Part shown: positions 1 to 7,026 of the stretch, piece after piece
How the letters are laid out: every line of letters starts with the position of its first letter
Numbering within the stretch: position 1 is the stretch's first letter
Made by a program: the position numbers and the translations under genes
IMG/VR virus record: IMGVR_UViG_3300042887_002198
Span: 1-45,256 of that record
Source: a virus
DNA: 45,256 nucleotides
Direction: 5' to 3' (one strand)
The notes under the pieces: model-generated
The model's database searches: none
The model's input: only the letters and a program-made list of their open reading frames with translations
What the model was told of the DNA's origin: nothing

Positions 1-385
1 CTTCGGTCTGATCTTTGCTTTTGCCGTCAATAATACTAACGGCTTCCATAATTGCAAGATGTACTGCGCGATCCTTACACCACTTTTCAGTGTTGTCCAC
101 TAGCCAATCATAGTCAACACTGGCAGGACTATCAATATCACGAATGCTGCTTAGCACTTCGTGATGGTCATTGCGATTAACATAGTCGCTATTTTGAAAT
201 TCAATGTCTAGGACACTGCTAGTTGGCAGCTTGTTGTACTTGCTGATAAATGACAAGATCAATTCATACAATACTTTATGCTGTCCTTCAAAGTATTCGG
301 GTTTTAAATGAGGAAGCGCTTTGCGCGTAAACATTTCATTTTGTATCAGGTTCTTAATGATTATTTCCTCAAGATTCTTTTGCAT
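1..385 (-). CDS. gp41: gp41 replicative DNA helicase, N-terminal part (runs off the window)
   Basis: The ORF starts at ATG 383-385 and runs off the left edge, giving about 128 residues. The sequence (MQKNLEEIIIKN..., YFEGQHKVLYELI, DYDWLVDNTEKWCKDRA) resembles the N-terminal domain of T4 gp41, the DnaB-type hexameric helicase that unwinds DNA at the fork and works with the primase. Only the N-terminal helical collar is present, so no Walker motifs are visible. It lies directly downstream of the uvsX C-terminal gene and a small ORF, as uvsX-41 do in T4-like phages. It overlaps the preceding ORF by 17 nt, suggesting translational coupling. The assignment rests on recalled similarity (YFE, SWLV.ETEK, RA patterns) and synteny. 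Confidence 0.85.
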   Translation of the reverse strand, partial: MQKNLEEIIIKNLIQNEMFTRKALPHLKPEYFEGQHKVLYELILSFISKYNKLPTSSVLDIEFQNSDYVNRNDHHEVLSSIRDIDSPASVDYDWLVDNTEKWCKDRAVHLAIMEAVSIIDGKSKDQTE

Positions 386-677
386 CGTTGTTTCCAATTT
401 TAAATTCGCTTTGTGATAATAGATGATTTAATACGTCTCCGATATGATTCTTAAATTCAGAGTCTTCGTCTAGCGATTCCTTAAGCAGCCCTTCTGGAGT
501 GCTTTCAATCTTATAGACAAATGAAACCTTCAAGACATCATTTTCTTTGTCCTCAGTGAGGCGGGTGCGTCCATATGTATAGATCACACCCGCCCAACGT
601 CCAGACAATAATTTTATCGAGTATTGATCACTATGTAAATCATTTTCGACAAAAATATAGTCTTTTTTCTCAGTCAT
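369..677 (-). CDS. conserved phage hypothetical between uvsX and gp41
   Basis: About 102 residues starting MTEKKDYIFVEN. The ATG at 675-677 overlaps the stop of the uvsX C-terminal ORF (670-672), so it is probably translationally coupled. An in-frame extension to 752 would lie inside uvsX-C and was not used. The protein is acidic with no membrane segment. It contains a beta-rich stretch (YSIKLLSGRWAGVIYTYG, then VLKVSFVYKIE) followed by a helical acidic tail. It sits between two core replication genes, so a role in recombination or helicase loading is possible, but that is inference from position only. I recognise no named family. Confidence 0.8.
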   Translation of the reverse strand: MTEKKDYIFVENDLHSDQYSIKLLSGRWAGVIYTYGRTRLTEDKENDVLKVSFVYKIESTPEGLLKESLDEDSEFKNHIGDVLNHLLSQSEFKIGNNDAKES

Positions 678-1248
678 CTGTTTGTGTATCAGGCGATTCT
701 TCAAAGGTGATTGCACTCTCAGGAACGCGATCAAGATCAACTTCAACGTCATTCATCATGTCGCGCAGGCCGATGGTATACTTGTTTTTGAGATATTCCG
801 CAAAGTCAGTATTCTTAAATACAGTCTCCCAGAATTCTTTAGTCATGGTTTGAGCAGCACGCAGGTTACCAGTCAACTCAACATCCTTTGCAATGTCCCA
901 TGCTTGGTACCAACCATTCTTTGGCTTGCGAACATAGCCACCAAGAATAGCAATATCCAATAGGCCGCTCCATTTTTGAACGCCACCTTCCCAGCTTACA
1001 CTGATTGGAATTTTACTTTTTTCTTTAACAAAGCGACTCTTTTCTACATTGATTACAAAGTGATAGCCTTGAATTTCAGTACCATCTTTATCTTGTTGGC
1101 GACCAATAATCCAAACATTGTCCGCACTATACATGATGCCGGTGTTATGCGTCACAACACCATTCTTAAGAATATAGTGTTCAGCATCTTTAACGCTAAG
1201 GTCATATACTTTTTGCCGCCCTATTGATTTAATTTCTTTAATTTTCAT
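670..1248 (-). CDS. uvsX-c: UvsX recombinase C-terminal half with N-terminal split-intein C-fragment (IntC-UvsX-C)
   Basis: This 192-residue protein has two parts. Residues 1-35 are a C-intein: the block F/G pattern KVYDLSVKDAEHYILKNG followed by VVTHN ends in the His-Asn typical of intein C-termini, and the +1 residue is Thr. Residues 36-192 (TGIMYSADNVWIIGRQQ..., EKSRFVKEKSK, SGLLDIAI) match the C-terminal part of T4 UvsX, the RecA-family strand-exchange protein. They begin exactly at the conserved GG-TG(V/I)M junction where the N-terminal ORF (2031-2945) breaks. The gene has its own promoter (1257-1285) only 8 nt before the ATG. Trans-splicing with the N-half would give a UvsX of about 368 residues (T4: about 390). 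The trans-splicing activity is inferred; the motifs are directly visible. Confidence 0.92.
   Translation of the reverse strand: MKIKEIKSIGRQKVYDLSVKDAEHYILKNGVVTHNTGIMYSADNVWIIGRQQDKDGTEIQGYHFVINVEKSRFVKEKSKIPISVSWEGGVQKWSGLLDIAILGGYVRKPKNGWYQAWDIAKDVELTGNLRAAQTMTKEFWETVFKNTDFAEYLKNKYTIGLRDMMNDVEVDLDRVPESAITFEESPDTQTDD
1144..1248 (-). other. split intein C-terminal fragment (IntC, 35 residues)
   Basis: Coding segment for residues 1-35 of the UvsX-C ORF. It contains intein block F (VYDLSVKDAEHYILKNGVV) and block G ending in His-Asn before a Thr +1. The length of 35 residues is that of naturally split IntC fragments of the DnaE/gp41-1 type. It begins with its own Met and follows a promoter and an unrelated gene, so it cannot be read through from IntN. 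Confidence 0.92.
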
Positions 1249-1256
1249 TATGTTAT

Positions 1257-1285
1257 ATTATAATATATTTTCTTCTGTTTGTAAA
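1257..1285 (-). promoter_or_regulatory. sigma70-type early promoter of the IntC-UvsX-C gene
   Basis: On the minus strand TTTACA (1280-1285) and TATAAT (1257-1262) are separated by 17 nt. The -10 box ends 8 nt before the ATG, so the predicted transcript starts at or within 1-2 nt of the start codon. No Shine-Dalgarno sequence is present. It lies between the endonuclease stop (1294) and the uvsX-c start. Confidence 0.85.
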
Positions 1286-1293
1286 GGTCTTTT

Positions 1294-1983
1294 TTAAACG
1301 TAATTCCATTTACTCCATTGTGTATGATCGGACTTAATTCGGCGTGATATAACGGCTCTAGTTAAATTTAAAGCATTTACGGCATCTTTAATACAGTCAT
1401 ACTGTATTTCGTTAATCATAATTGATTTTGCACAAGGATTATTTCCACCAGTTCTTTCTTCTGAATATCTCTTAAATAATGCATCGTGCTTTCCTGTATT
1501 ATATACATCTTGAATTTTTGTTTTTCTAATTTTTGCAGCTTCTTCAGACATGTTTAATCGTTGCTTTTTATTCATTTCTGATATTATAGACGGATCTGTA
1601 TTAGATATTCTTTCTTTTACCTTTAAACTAATGTTTTCATTTCTATTCACTATTTCTTCATCAGATAAAGATTCATACCACCCAAACCAACCTTTCCTGG
1701 TAATGCCGTCATAATCATAACCAGTTTCAGGAATTAAATTTGCCCATTCGCTACTTTCAACAACATCATATTTAGCTGAGGCTAAAACAGCGGCATTTCG
1801 CAATTCTTCTTTTGTTTGGTATGTTCCTAATAACTCAGTAAAAATATCTTTGCCATGCGTCTTTATGTGTGACTTCCAGTAATGCCCAGAACCGCTATAC
1901 GATTCATAGTCATCTTTGGAAGTGACGCACAGATATTTAAGACCTGTTATGTTATGCGTTTTTATCATCAATTTAAATGTCAT
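1294..1983 (-). CDS. homing-endonuclease-like protein (GIY-YIG/Seg-like with NUMOD-type C-terminus) inside fractured uvsX
   Basis: 229 residues. The N-terminal region (TGLKYLCVTSKDDYESYSG, GSGHYWKSHIKTHGKDI, then ELRNAAVLASAKYDVVES) resembles the phage Seg/GIY-YIG-related homing endonuclease module with its GSGxYWKxHxxxHG pattern. The C-terminal region has a NUMOD3-like stretch (SEERTGGNNPCAKS) and a NUMOD1-like helix-turn-helix (IKDAVNALNLTRAVISRRI) for DNA recognition. It is a free-standing gene between the two uvsX halves, the layout of fractured genes with split inteins. Composition is more AT-rich than its neighbours, consistent with a mobile gene. It has its own late-type promoter (2006-2013). 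The nuclease family is assigned from motif memory; catalytic residues were not verified. Confidence 0.8.
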   Translation of the reverse strand: MTFKLMIKTHNITGLKYLCVTSKDDYESYSGSGHYWKSHIKTHGKDIFTELLGTYQTKEELRNAAVLASAKYDVVESSEWANLIPETGYDYDGITRKGWFGWYESLSDEEIVNRNENISLKVKERISNTDPSIISEMNKKQRLNMSEEAAKIRKTKIQDVYNTGKHDALFKRYSEERTGGNNPCAKSIMINEIQYDCIKDAVNALNLTRAVISRRIKSDHTQWSKWNYV

Positions 1984-2005
1984 AGGTATGTGTGGTTAAC
2001 ATACT

Positions 2006-2013
2006 TATTTATA
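2006..2013 (-). promoter_or_regulatory. T4 late-type promoter (TATAAATA) of the homing endonuclease gene
   Basis: The minus strand reads TATAAATA at 2013-2006, a perfect match to the T4 late -10 consensus used by gp55. It lies 22 nt upstream of the endonuclease ATG (1983), in the 47-nt gap after the UvsX-N stop. No -35 is needed for gp55-type late promoters. The window does encode a gp55. Confidence 0.75.
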
Positions 2014-2030
2014 CAATTGACGATTTTAAC

Positions 2031-2945
2031 TTAAACCAATACTTTACAGTCTTGAGCAACCACCAAATCTTTAGCTTCAACCCATTGGTCGCCAATCATG
2101 AACTTATGGGTATCACTACAAATGACAGTATGACCGTCTTCAAAGGTAACTTCATAGCATTCGGGCTCACCGTCTTCAAGAGTATCAGGATTCCAGACAG
2201 CAGTAACTTCCTTAGGCCCATCCAATGTTTGAACAGTATCACCTTCAATAAAGTCTTCAACGGCTTTGGTTGTTCCATCAGGCAGAGTAATAAGAGTTCC
2301 AGCAGCAACACATCCTCCGCTAACAATTGACTTAGGGAAAAGTCCGATCTCGAGGTAGGTATGGTTGATTGCAAGCAAGCAAATGTTTTTCATTGTAAGG
2401 TATGGCGTAACCATACGGAACAATCCTTTAAGCGCTTTAGCACGAGTCATGTCGGCAACGCTCTTTTCATTCATTGCATCTTCCAATTCTTTTTTGGATG
2501 CAAGGTTACCAACACTATCAATAACAATAATTACCTTGTCCTTGCGCTCCATTTGCTCAAGTTGATTTACAATATCAAACTTGAGCTCTTCAATATTCTT
2601 GATAGGAATATGCAATACTCGGTTGGTGTCAATACCAAAGCTTTCGAAGTATTGCTGAGGACTACCAAATTCGCTATCATAAAACATAAGGCAAGCATCT
2701 TTATGTTTCTTAAGATATGCACCTGCCATAAGCAATGCAAAGCTGGTCTTAAAGTGCTTTGACGGACCAGCAAGAACGGTAAGGCCGCTGGTCAATCCAC
2801 CGTCAATACTGCCGCTTAATGCGACATTGACCATTGGTACACTTGTGGAGGTGATGTCTTTTTCAGCATAAAAATCGCTGTCAGCCAAGACGTCGGCTTC
2901 TTTAATTCGGCAATTCTTTTTTAGTTTTTCTAGTACAGATGACAT
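2031..2945 (-). CDS. uvsX-n: UvsX recombinase N-terminal half fused to split-intein N-fragment (UvsX-N-IntN)
   Basis: 304 residues. Residues 1-211 are the RecA/UvsX ATPase core: Walker A GPSKHFKT at 60-67 (T4-like GPSKxFK), Walker B VIIVIDSVGNLAS at about 138-150, ending at SIVSGG. Residues 212-304 are an N-intein starting at Cys212 (block A CVAAGTLITLPDG, then block B GHTVICSDTHKFM). The ORF then stops after KVLV. The break falls at the conserved GG-TG motif next to the DNA-binding loop 2, so the N-half alone lacks part of the recombinase and should be inactive until spliced to the 670-1248 product. Its promoter (2967-2995) sits within the end of the methyltransferase gene. Start is ATG 2943-2945. 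There is no obvious Shine-Dalgarno. Confidence 0.93.
   Translation of the reverse strand: MSSVLEKLKKNCRIKEADVLADSDFYAEKDITSTSVPMVNVALSGSIDGGLTSGLTVLAGPSKHFKTSFALLMAGAYLKKHKDACLMFYDSEFGSPQQYFESFGIDTNRVLHIPIKNIEELKFDIVNQLEQMERKDKVIIVIDSVGNLASKKELEDAMNEKSVADMTRAKALKGLFRMVTPYLTMKNICLLAINHTYLEIGLFPKSIVSGGCVAAGTLITLPDGTTKAVEDFIEGDTVQTLDGPKEVTAVWNPDTLEDGEPECYEVTFEDGHTVICSDTHKFMIGDQWVEAKDLVVAQDCKVLV
2034..2312 (-). other. split intein N-terminal fragment (IntN, 93 residues)
   Basis: Codes residues 212-304 of the UvsX-N ORF. Block A starts with the nucleophile Cys (CVAAGTLI). Block B carries the SDTH variant of the TxxH motif, and the fragment ends a short distance beyond (WVEAKDLVVAQDCKVLV). With the 35-residue IntC the reconstituted mini-intein is 128 residues, within the normal size of endonuclease-free inteins. 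Confidence 0.93.
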
Positions 2946-2966
2946 ATATTATTTCGTTGAGATATT

Positions 2967-2995
2967 ATTATAACAGGTTTTTCTTCTTCTGTAAA
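2967..2995 (-). promoter_or_regulatory. sigma70-type early promoter of uvsX-n
   Basis: Minus strand TTTACA (2990-2995), 17-nt spacer, TATAAT (2967-2972). The -10 ends 21 nt before the ATG at 2945, so a short leader of about 14-16 nt is predicted. It overlaps the last codons of the upstream methyltransferase gene. Confidence 0.85.
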
Positions 2996-4239
2996 CTAAA
3001 AAATTCATCAAGTTCATGAGAATTATTTAGCAGCACACGTGTAGGATATTCAACCGTCTTATTCTTATTGCTTTGTTTGGTATAGTTACTTTCACTCCAA
3101 GTAACATCGCCATCAAGATACTTTACTACATTAAGCATCATATCACGAGCTGTACTTACAGGTACATTTTGGCAGATGTGATTAATCTTGGTTTTAAGCG
3201 GGTGCAATGATGCAAGATTAAAGTCTTCAGGCATCTTCATAACACGGAGACAGTCACGTACAGTTGGAAAGCTTTGAGTAAATGGATTAATCATCCAGAA
3301 TGGCAATGCTCCAATCAGACTAGGAATAATACCTTTGACCATAGTAATGCCATGCGCCCAGTAACCCATACCTTTTGCACGTTTAGCGGCCATATCCCGA
3401 GCACGTCCTGCAGTTTTAGTATAACCATTCGCATCCATCCATTCCGATACAACTGTAAGATTATCACCTAAGCCGCCGTCGGCCCAGACAATAAGATTCT
3501 GTGTATCATCCAGGGTGTCATATAGTTCTTTAATATCTTTAGTACCAGTCTTGTGCATGGCGTATGCAGCCCAACCATTGGTATTGGGATCATCTTCATT
3601 GCAAGAGATATTCATTGGATCACCATCAGCATATGCCATATTAAAGATGTTTTCAATGGGTTCTCCAGGAACATTAAACCAACTAAATAGCGGAGCAGAT
3701 GTACTCTTAGTAAAGAAGTAGAATGTGCGGCCGCGCTTTTGAGACAGGCCGTGAAGGCGGCTTTCAGTATAATACAAGTTTAAGCTATACCCATACTTTT
3801 CGCCGATAGCAAACAAACGGTCTGCGACTTTTTTACCCATGTTGCTGTATAAACGTGGAGCATTCTCGCCCCAAAATACTTTAGGACCTACTTTATCAAG
3901 TACATATTCAGCGGTGGTATACAACCATTCATTAACTGCACTATCTGCACTGCTTGCAGTGCTAAGGCTGCTCAAACCAGCACAAGGGCAGGTGGAATTT
4001 ACAACATCAACCGATTCTGGTACATAATCAGGCTGTTTGTCAAGGTGAATATAGTCACCAGTCCATCCTTTTGTGTTGCGGATGTATTGAATGTAGTGAT
4101 CGTCATTGCTTGCAAAGGGACTATATGATAATACGTATTCTGGAAGTTGTCCATCTAGTGCTTCCATGACTCCAAGTGATTCACCGCCAATAAGCGGTAC
4201 GATTGATGCGTATGTGTATTTCTTTTGTGCGTTCTCCAT
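2968..4239 (-). CDS. DNA (cytosine-5) methyltransferase
   Basis: 423 residues. Motif IV is seen as TCPCAGLS with catalytic Cys86 in a Pro-Cys pair. Motif VI is ENAP (Glu125-Asn126) and motif VIII is QKRGR (167-171). The glycine-rich SAM loop is PLIGGESLG at about 15-23. These are the conserved elements of C5-cytosine methyltransferases, which transfer a methyl group from SAM to cytosine in DNA. The C-terminal half would hold the target recognition domain. No restriction enzyme gene lies beside it. It follows the glycosyltransferase gene (stop 4248) by 8 nt, so it is probably co-transcribed with the sugar cluster. This raises the possibility that it works in phage DNA modification rather than as a lone anti-restriction enzyme. 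Confidence 0.88.
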   Translation of the reverse strand: MENAQKKYTYASIVPLIGGESLGVMEALDGQLPEYVLSYSPFASNDDHYIQYIRNTKGWTGDYIHLDKQPDYVPESVDVVNSTCPCAGLSSLSTASSADSAVNEWLYTTAEYVLDKVGPKVFWGENAPRLYSNMGKKVADRLFAIGEKYGYSLNLYYTESRLHGLSQKRGRTFYFFTKSTSAPLFSWFNVPGEPIENIFNMAYADGDPMNISCNEDDPNTNGWAAYAMHKTGTKDIKELYDTLDDTQNLIVWADGGLGDNLTVVSEWMDANGYTKTAGRARDMAAKRAKGMGYWAHGITMVKGIIPSLIGALPFWMINPFTQSFPTVRDCLRVMKMPEDFNLASLHPLKTKINHICQNVPVSTARDMMLNVVKYLDGDVTWSESNYTKQSNKNKTVEYPTRVLLNNSHELDEFFSLQKKKNLL

Positions 4240-4247
4240 AAATTGAT

Positions 4248-5522
4248 TTATAGGACTTTGCCGGGACCCGTAATCTTATTCAATGCAGCTAGCGTAACAT
4301 CATTCAAATGCTCACCAGAATAGTATGATGGCTTTAACATAGTATCAAGAGTATCGCGCAACTTAGTATATGCGTCTGGATTACTTTCAAGATATGCAAT
4401 CTTATCAAATAGGTCTTTACTGTCCTTTACACGCAAGAACTGTGGAGCATTTAAATGGTTTTGTTCATCATAAGTTGGATGCAGGAATGGTATGATTCCA
4501 TAATGAGCCATCTCCCAGAACTTCATGGTGACCCATCCTTTTTTGATAGGAATGCAATAAGTATATTTTACGCGCGGCAGCATGCTTTGCAATTCATGGA
4601 ACGGTAAGCTGCCTTTAAAACGAGAGTCTGTTCCAATAGTACGCTCATCCCATTTGCCATAGATTGCTACATCTTGTACATGGTTAAGAATGGTTTCTTT
4701 CAACAGGTTGTATCGTGATGGTCGCCCCTCATTGAGAACAATCATAAAGTTGATGTCTTTTATACCAGCCGGCTCTGGTATGTCTTCACCAAAGAATGTA
4801 TCCAACGACGAAGTTTCCGTTTCGGCGCTTTGCTTTTCTTTATCTTGTCCAATAAGAAAGATGGTTTCCATTGCACTATAGGTACTGGGAATGGTGTGCA
4901 CTACCGTTTCATTGTCTGTATAGTTTTTACGAACTGTTACACGCGTATCTTCATCATATTGTGACAAGACAATGGTTGGCATATGAATCCAATCGCGTGC
5001 ATTAGGAGGCCAGAAGCGTGGATCATTTACAATGAGAATGTATGGGATGTGGCGATTATCATTCATCCAATCCGTCATGGGTGCAACATATTTGCATAAC
5101 ATTTCAAGAGGACTTGCAACCTCACTAGGGTTACGCATTTTGGTAACCTTAAATGGAATGTTGGTAGTACCGGTTGGACCAGTAAATACAACACCAGCAT
5201 CAAACTTTACATGATTGAGTGCAACATATTCTTTAAGGTATTCTATATTGTGTAATTTACTGTCCATTGGATTGTTCTTTTTCCAATCCACAAACTGCTT
5301 ACCCCAAATGTCAACCACATTACCATTCGCATTGATGCGTTGCTTTTCGCTGCTGCTTAGACGTGAAAAGTCATTGCAACCCAACAGGTAAAATGTAATG
5401 CTAGGATTACGCGCAAATAGGTTTTCATAATACTTGGGCGCTTCGCAGTCACCGCCAATATTCCCCCATGAATTGCGATTAAACAATATGCTCTTGCCAA
5501 TCTTTCCTACATATACATTCAT
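4248..5522 (-). CDS. GT-B-like glycosyltransferase
   Basis: About 424 residues starting MNVYVGKIGKSILFN. The ATG at 5520-5522 follows the TAA of the epimerase gene directly (TAATATG). An upstream in-frame TTG was not used. The C-terminal part (VKYTYCIPIKKGWVTMKFWEMAHYG then IIPFLHP...) has the EMxxxGxIPF pattern of nucleotide-sugar-binding domains in GT-B glycosyltransferases. A similar ELGACGTIPVF stretch occurs in T4 alpha-glucosyltransferase. Donor and acceptor are unknown. It lies between a sugar epimerase and a DNA C5-methyltransferase, so the acceptor could be modified phage DNA or a surface glycan. Family call moderate, substrate unassigned. Confidence 0.65.
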   Translation of the reverse strand: MNVYVGKIGKSILFNRNSWGNIGGDCEAPKYYENLFARNPSITFYLLGCNDFSRLSSSEKQRINANGNVVDIWGKQFVDWKKNNPMDSKLHNIEYLKEYVALNHVKFDAGVVFTGPTGTTNIPFKVTKMRNPSEVASPLEMLCKYVAPMTDWMNDNRHIPYILIVNDPRFWPPNARDWIHMPTIVLSQYDEDTRVTVRKNYTDNETVVHTIPSTYSAMETIFLIGQDKEKQSAETETSSLDTFFGEDIPEPAGIKDINFMIVLNEGRPSRYNLLKETILNHVQDVAIYGKWDERTIGTDSRFKGSLPFHELQSMLPRVKYTYCIPIKKGWVTMKFWEMAHYGIIPFLHPTYDEQNHLNAPQFLRVKDSKDLFDKIAYLESNPDAYTKLRDTLDTMLKPSYYSGEHLNDVTLAALNKITGPGKVL

Positions 5523-5523
5523 A

Positions 5524-6543
5524 TTATCCAATCTTAACGCTGTCGGTATTCAAGTCAACCATGTAGGTTAGAGGATCAATGGCGCCTCGCTCAATTTCTT
5601 TTTCAAGATAGGCAATTGTATCATCAAGTGCAGTTGAGATACTTTTCTTTGGGCACCAGCCAAGCGAGAGCGCCTTGCGAATATCCGCAAATATTTCAAA
5701 TGCTTCACCGTTGATTTCCGGCATAAAGGTATATTCTACTGCATCTGGCACTTCATATCCACGCGCTTTAAGTACACCTGCAACAGCATCACCAATTTCA
5801 AATAGGCTACAACTTTGTCCACGCCCAAGATTGTATGTTTGGCCAATAGTGCGATCATCGGTTAAGCATTGAACGTGAAAAGCATTCACGTCATCAACAT
5901 GAATAAAGTCCCTACGACGTTGGCCATCGCCGAAGATGATTGGGTTGTTACCTCCCATCATGCGAATAGCAAAGCCGGCAAACAGTGGAGGCACAGTGCG
6001 CTTGTAGTCTTGAATAGGCCCTGCAATATTAAAGTAACGCAATGCAGTATAGCGCAATCCTTTGGTGCGTGCATAACTTTCAGCAAGCAATGCAACAGCT
6101 GCTTTAGTGCTTGCATACACTGTAGTAGGATCGCTTTGGCCTTCAAAATAACCATCTTGTAGCAGCTCACAATTTTCATATACTGCACTCGTCTCAGAGA
6201 AAACAACGCGTGGGCAACCGGCTGCAAGCAGTGCATCAAATACATTTACACTACCAACAATGTTGTTGTCAACCGCACTTGATGGGTCACGATGGCAATC
6301 ATAAATGCTAACCAAGCCTGCAAAGTGAAAAGTAATGTCAGGTTTGATATTGCCAATGTGTAAATGCATTGCTTCACGGTCACGAATATCGCATTTGAAA
6401 AAACGGACACGATCATGCACTTCAGGGATATATGAGCCGTGCGCAAGATTGTCAATTACAATCACATCATGCCCTAGTTCTAACAAATTAGGAATAAGAT
6501 TTGTTCCGACGAAGCCGCAGCCTCCAGTAATAAGTATCTTCAT
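5524..6543 (-). CDS. NAD-dependent sugar-nucleotide epimerase/dehydratase (GalE-like)
   Basis: 339 residues. The Rossmann motif GGCGFVGTN lies at residues 7-15 after MKILIT. The catalytic pattern is YASTK at about 140-145, preceded by a Ser/Thr-rich SETSAVYE segment. RRDFIHVDDV and YNLGRG are typical of the extended SDR family that acts on UDP- or GDP-sugars. Start ATG 6541-6543 was chosen because MKILITGG is the canonical N-terminus; the longer frame would overlap the cytidylyltransferase gene. It likely makes or converts the donor sugar for the adjacent glycosyltransferase. Exact substrate cannot be read from sequence. Confidence 0.88.
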   Translation of the reverse strand: MKILITGGCGFVGTNLIPNLLELGHDVIVIDNLAHGSYIPEVHDRVRFFKCDIRDREAMHLHIGNIKPDITFHFAGLVSIYDCHRDPSSAVDNNIVGSVNVFDALLAAGCPRVVFSETSAVYENCELLQDGYFEGQSDPTTVYASTKAAVALLAESYARTKGLRYTALRYFNIAGPIQDYKRTVPPLFAGFAIRMMGGNNPIIFGDGQRRRDFIHVDDVNAFHVQCLTDDRTIGQTYNLGRGQSCSLFEIGDAVAGVLKARGYEVPDAVEYTFMPEINGEAFEIFADIRKALSLGWCPKKSISTALDDTIAYLEKEIERGAIDPLTYMVDLNTDSVKIG

Positions 6544-6559
6544 AGAGTTATATATGTGG

Positions 6560-7015
6560 TTAATTTTTCTTTGCAATGACGCGCGATCTCAATTCACTTG
6601 TAGAGAAACTGTGTCTTCTTTTGTTGTAATGGATTGGGCAAAGGTCTTTTCCGGTGTGATTGGTACCTTGGTATTCCTCGCCAACAATGCGCACATCAGG
6701 ATTGATTGTAAGAATCATATCTTCCAGATCCTTTTCGGTTTCAAAGGGAATAATTTCGTCCACATATTTGCATGCTGATACTTGTAGGTATCGCTCAAAT
6801 ACACTTTGAACTGGTGCGTTCTTTGTATCAGCACGATCCTTTGTGGGATCAACCAATAATCCTACAATTAGATAGTCACACAATTGTTTTGCTTCCATAA
6901 GCATTACTGTGTGGCCAGCATGAAAGAGATCGAAGGTGGAACAGCTGAAACCAATTATAACCTCGGTTACATCTTTATTTAGTTTTTTTGCTATTTCTTT
7001 TTTATTAATGTACAT
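6560..7015 (-). CDS. cytidylyltransferase-like nucleotidyltransferase (TagD/glycerol-3-phosphate type)
   Basis: 151 residues. GFSCSTFDLFHAGH at 22-35 is the HxGH motif, followed by a conserved FERYLQVSACKYVDEI region and STSELRSR near the end (the class motif is usually ISTTxI). Small enzymes of this family transfer CMP (or NMP) to glycerol-3-phosphate, phosphoethanolamine or sugar phosphates. The gene is 11 nt from the HAD-kinase gene, which could supply a phosphorylated alcohol or sugar, and it is followed by the epimerase. Together they look like a dedicated activation pathway. Substrate is unknown. Confidence 0.85.
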   Translation of the reverse strand: MYINKKEIAKKLNKDVTEVIIGFSCSTFDLFHAGHTVMLMEAKQLCDYLIVGLLVDPTKDRADTKNAPVQSVFERYLQVSACKYVDEIIPFETEKDLEDMILTINPDVRIVGEEYQGTNHTGKDLCPIHYNKRRHSFSTSELRSRVIAKKN

Positions 7016-7026
7016 ATTTCTGGTTT

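Noticed and set aside
575-853. Plus-strand ORFs throughout the window (for example 575-853, 11445-11990, 33068-33796, 44290-44787).
   Set aside because: All lie opposite well-supported minus-strand genes, show no recognisable domains and have no promoter or ribosome-site context.
1249-2030. A group I intron interrupting uvsX.
   Set aside because: Both halves carry intein protein motifs at exactly the junction, with start and stop codons; no intron core was recognised and none is needed.
2031-2945. UvsX ORF ending early could be a pseudogene or an assembly frameshift.
   Set aside because: The break is at a conserved extein junction, the added sequence is a good N-intein, and the matching C-intein and C-extein lie in a promoter-driven ORF downstream.
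4232-4256. TATAAATC before the methyltransferase and before uvsY as late promoters.
   Set aside because: One mismatch from TATAAATA at the last base; at the methyltransferase it overlaps the upstream stop codon, so coincidence is likely.
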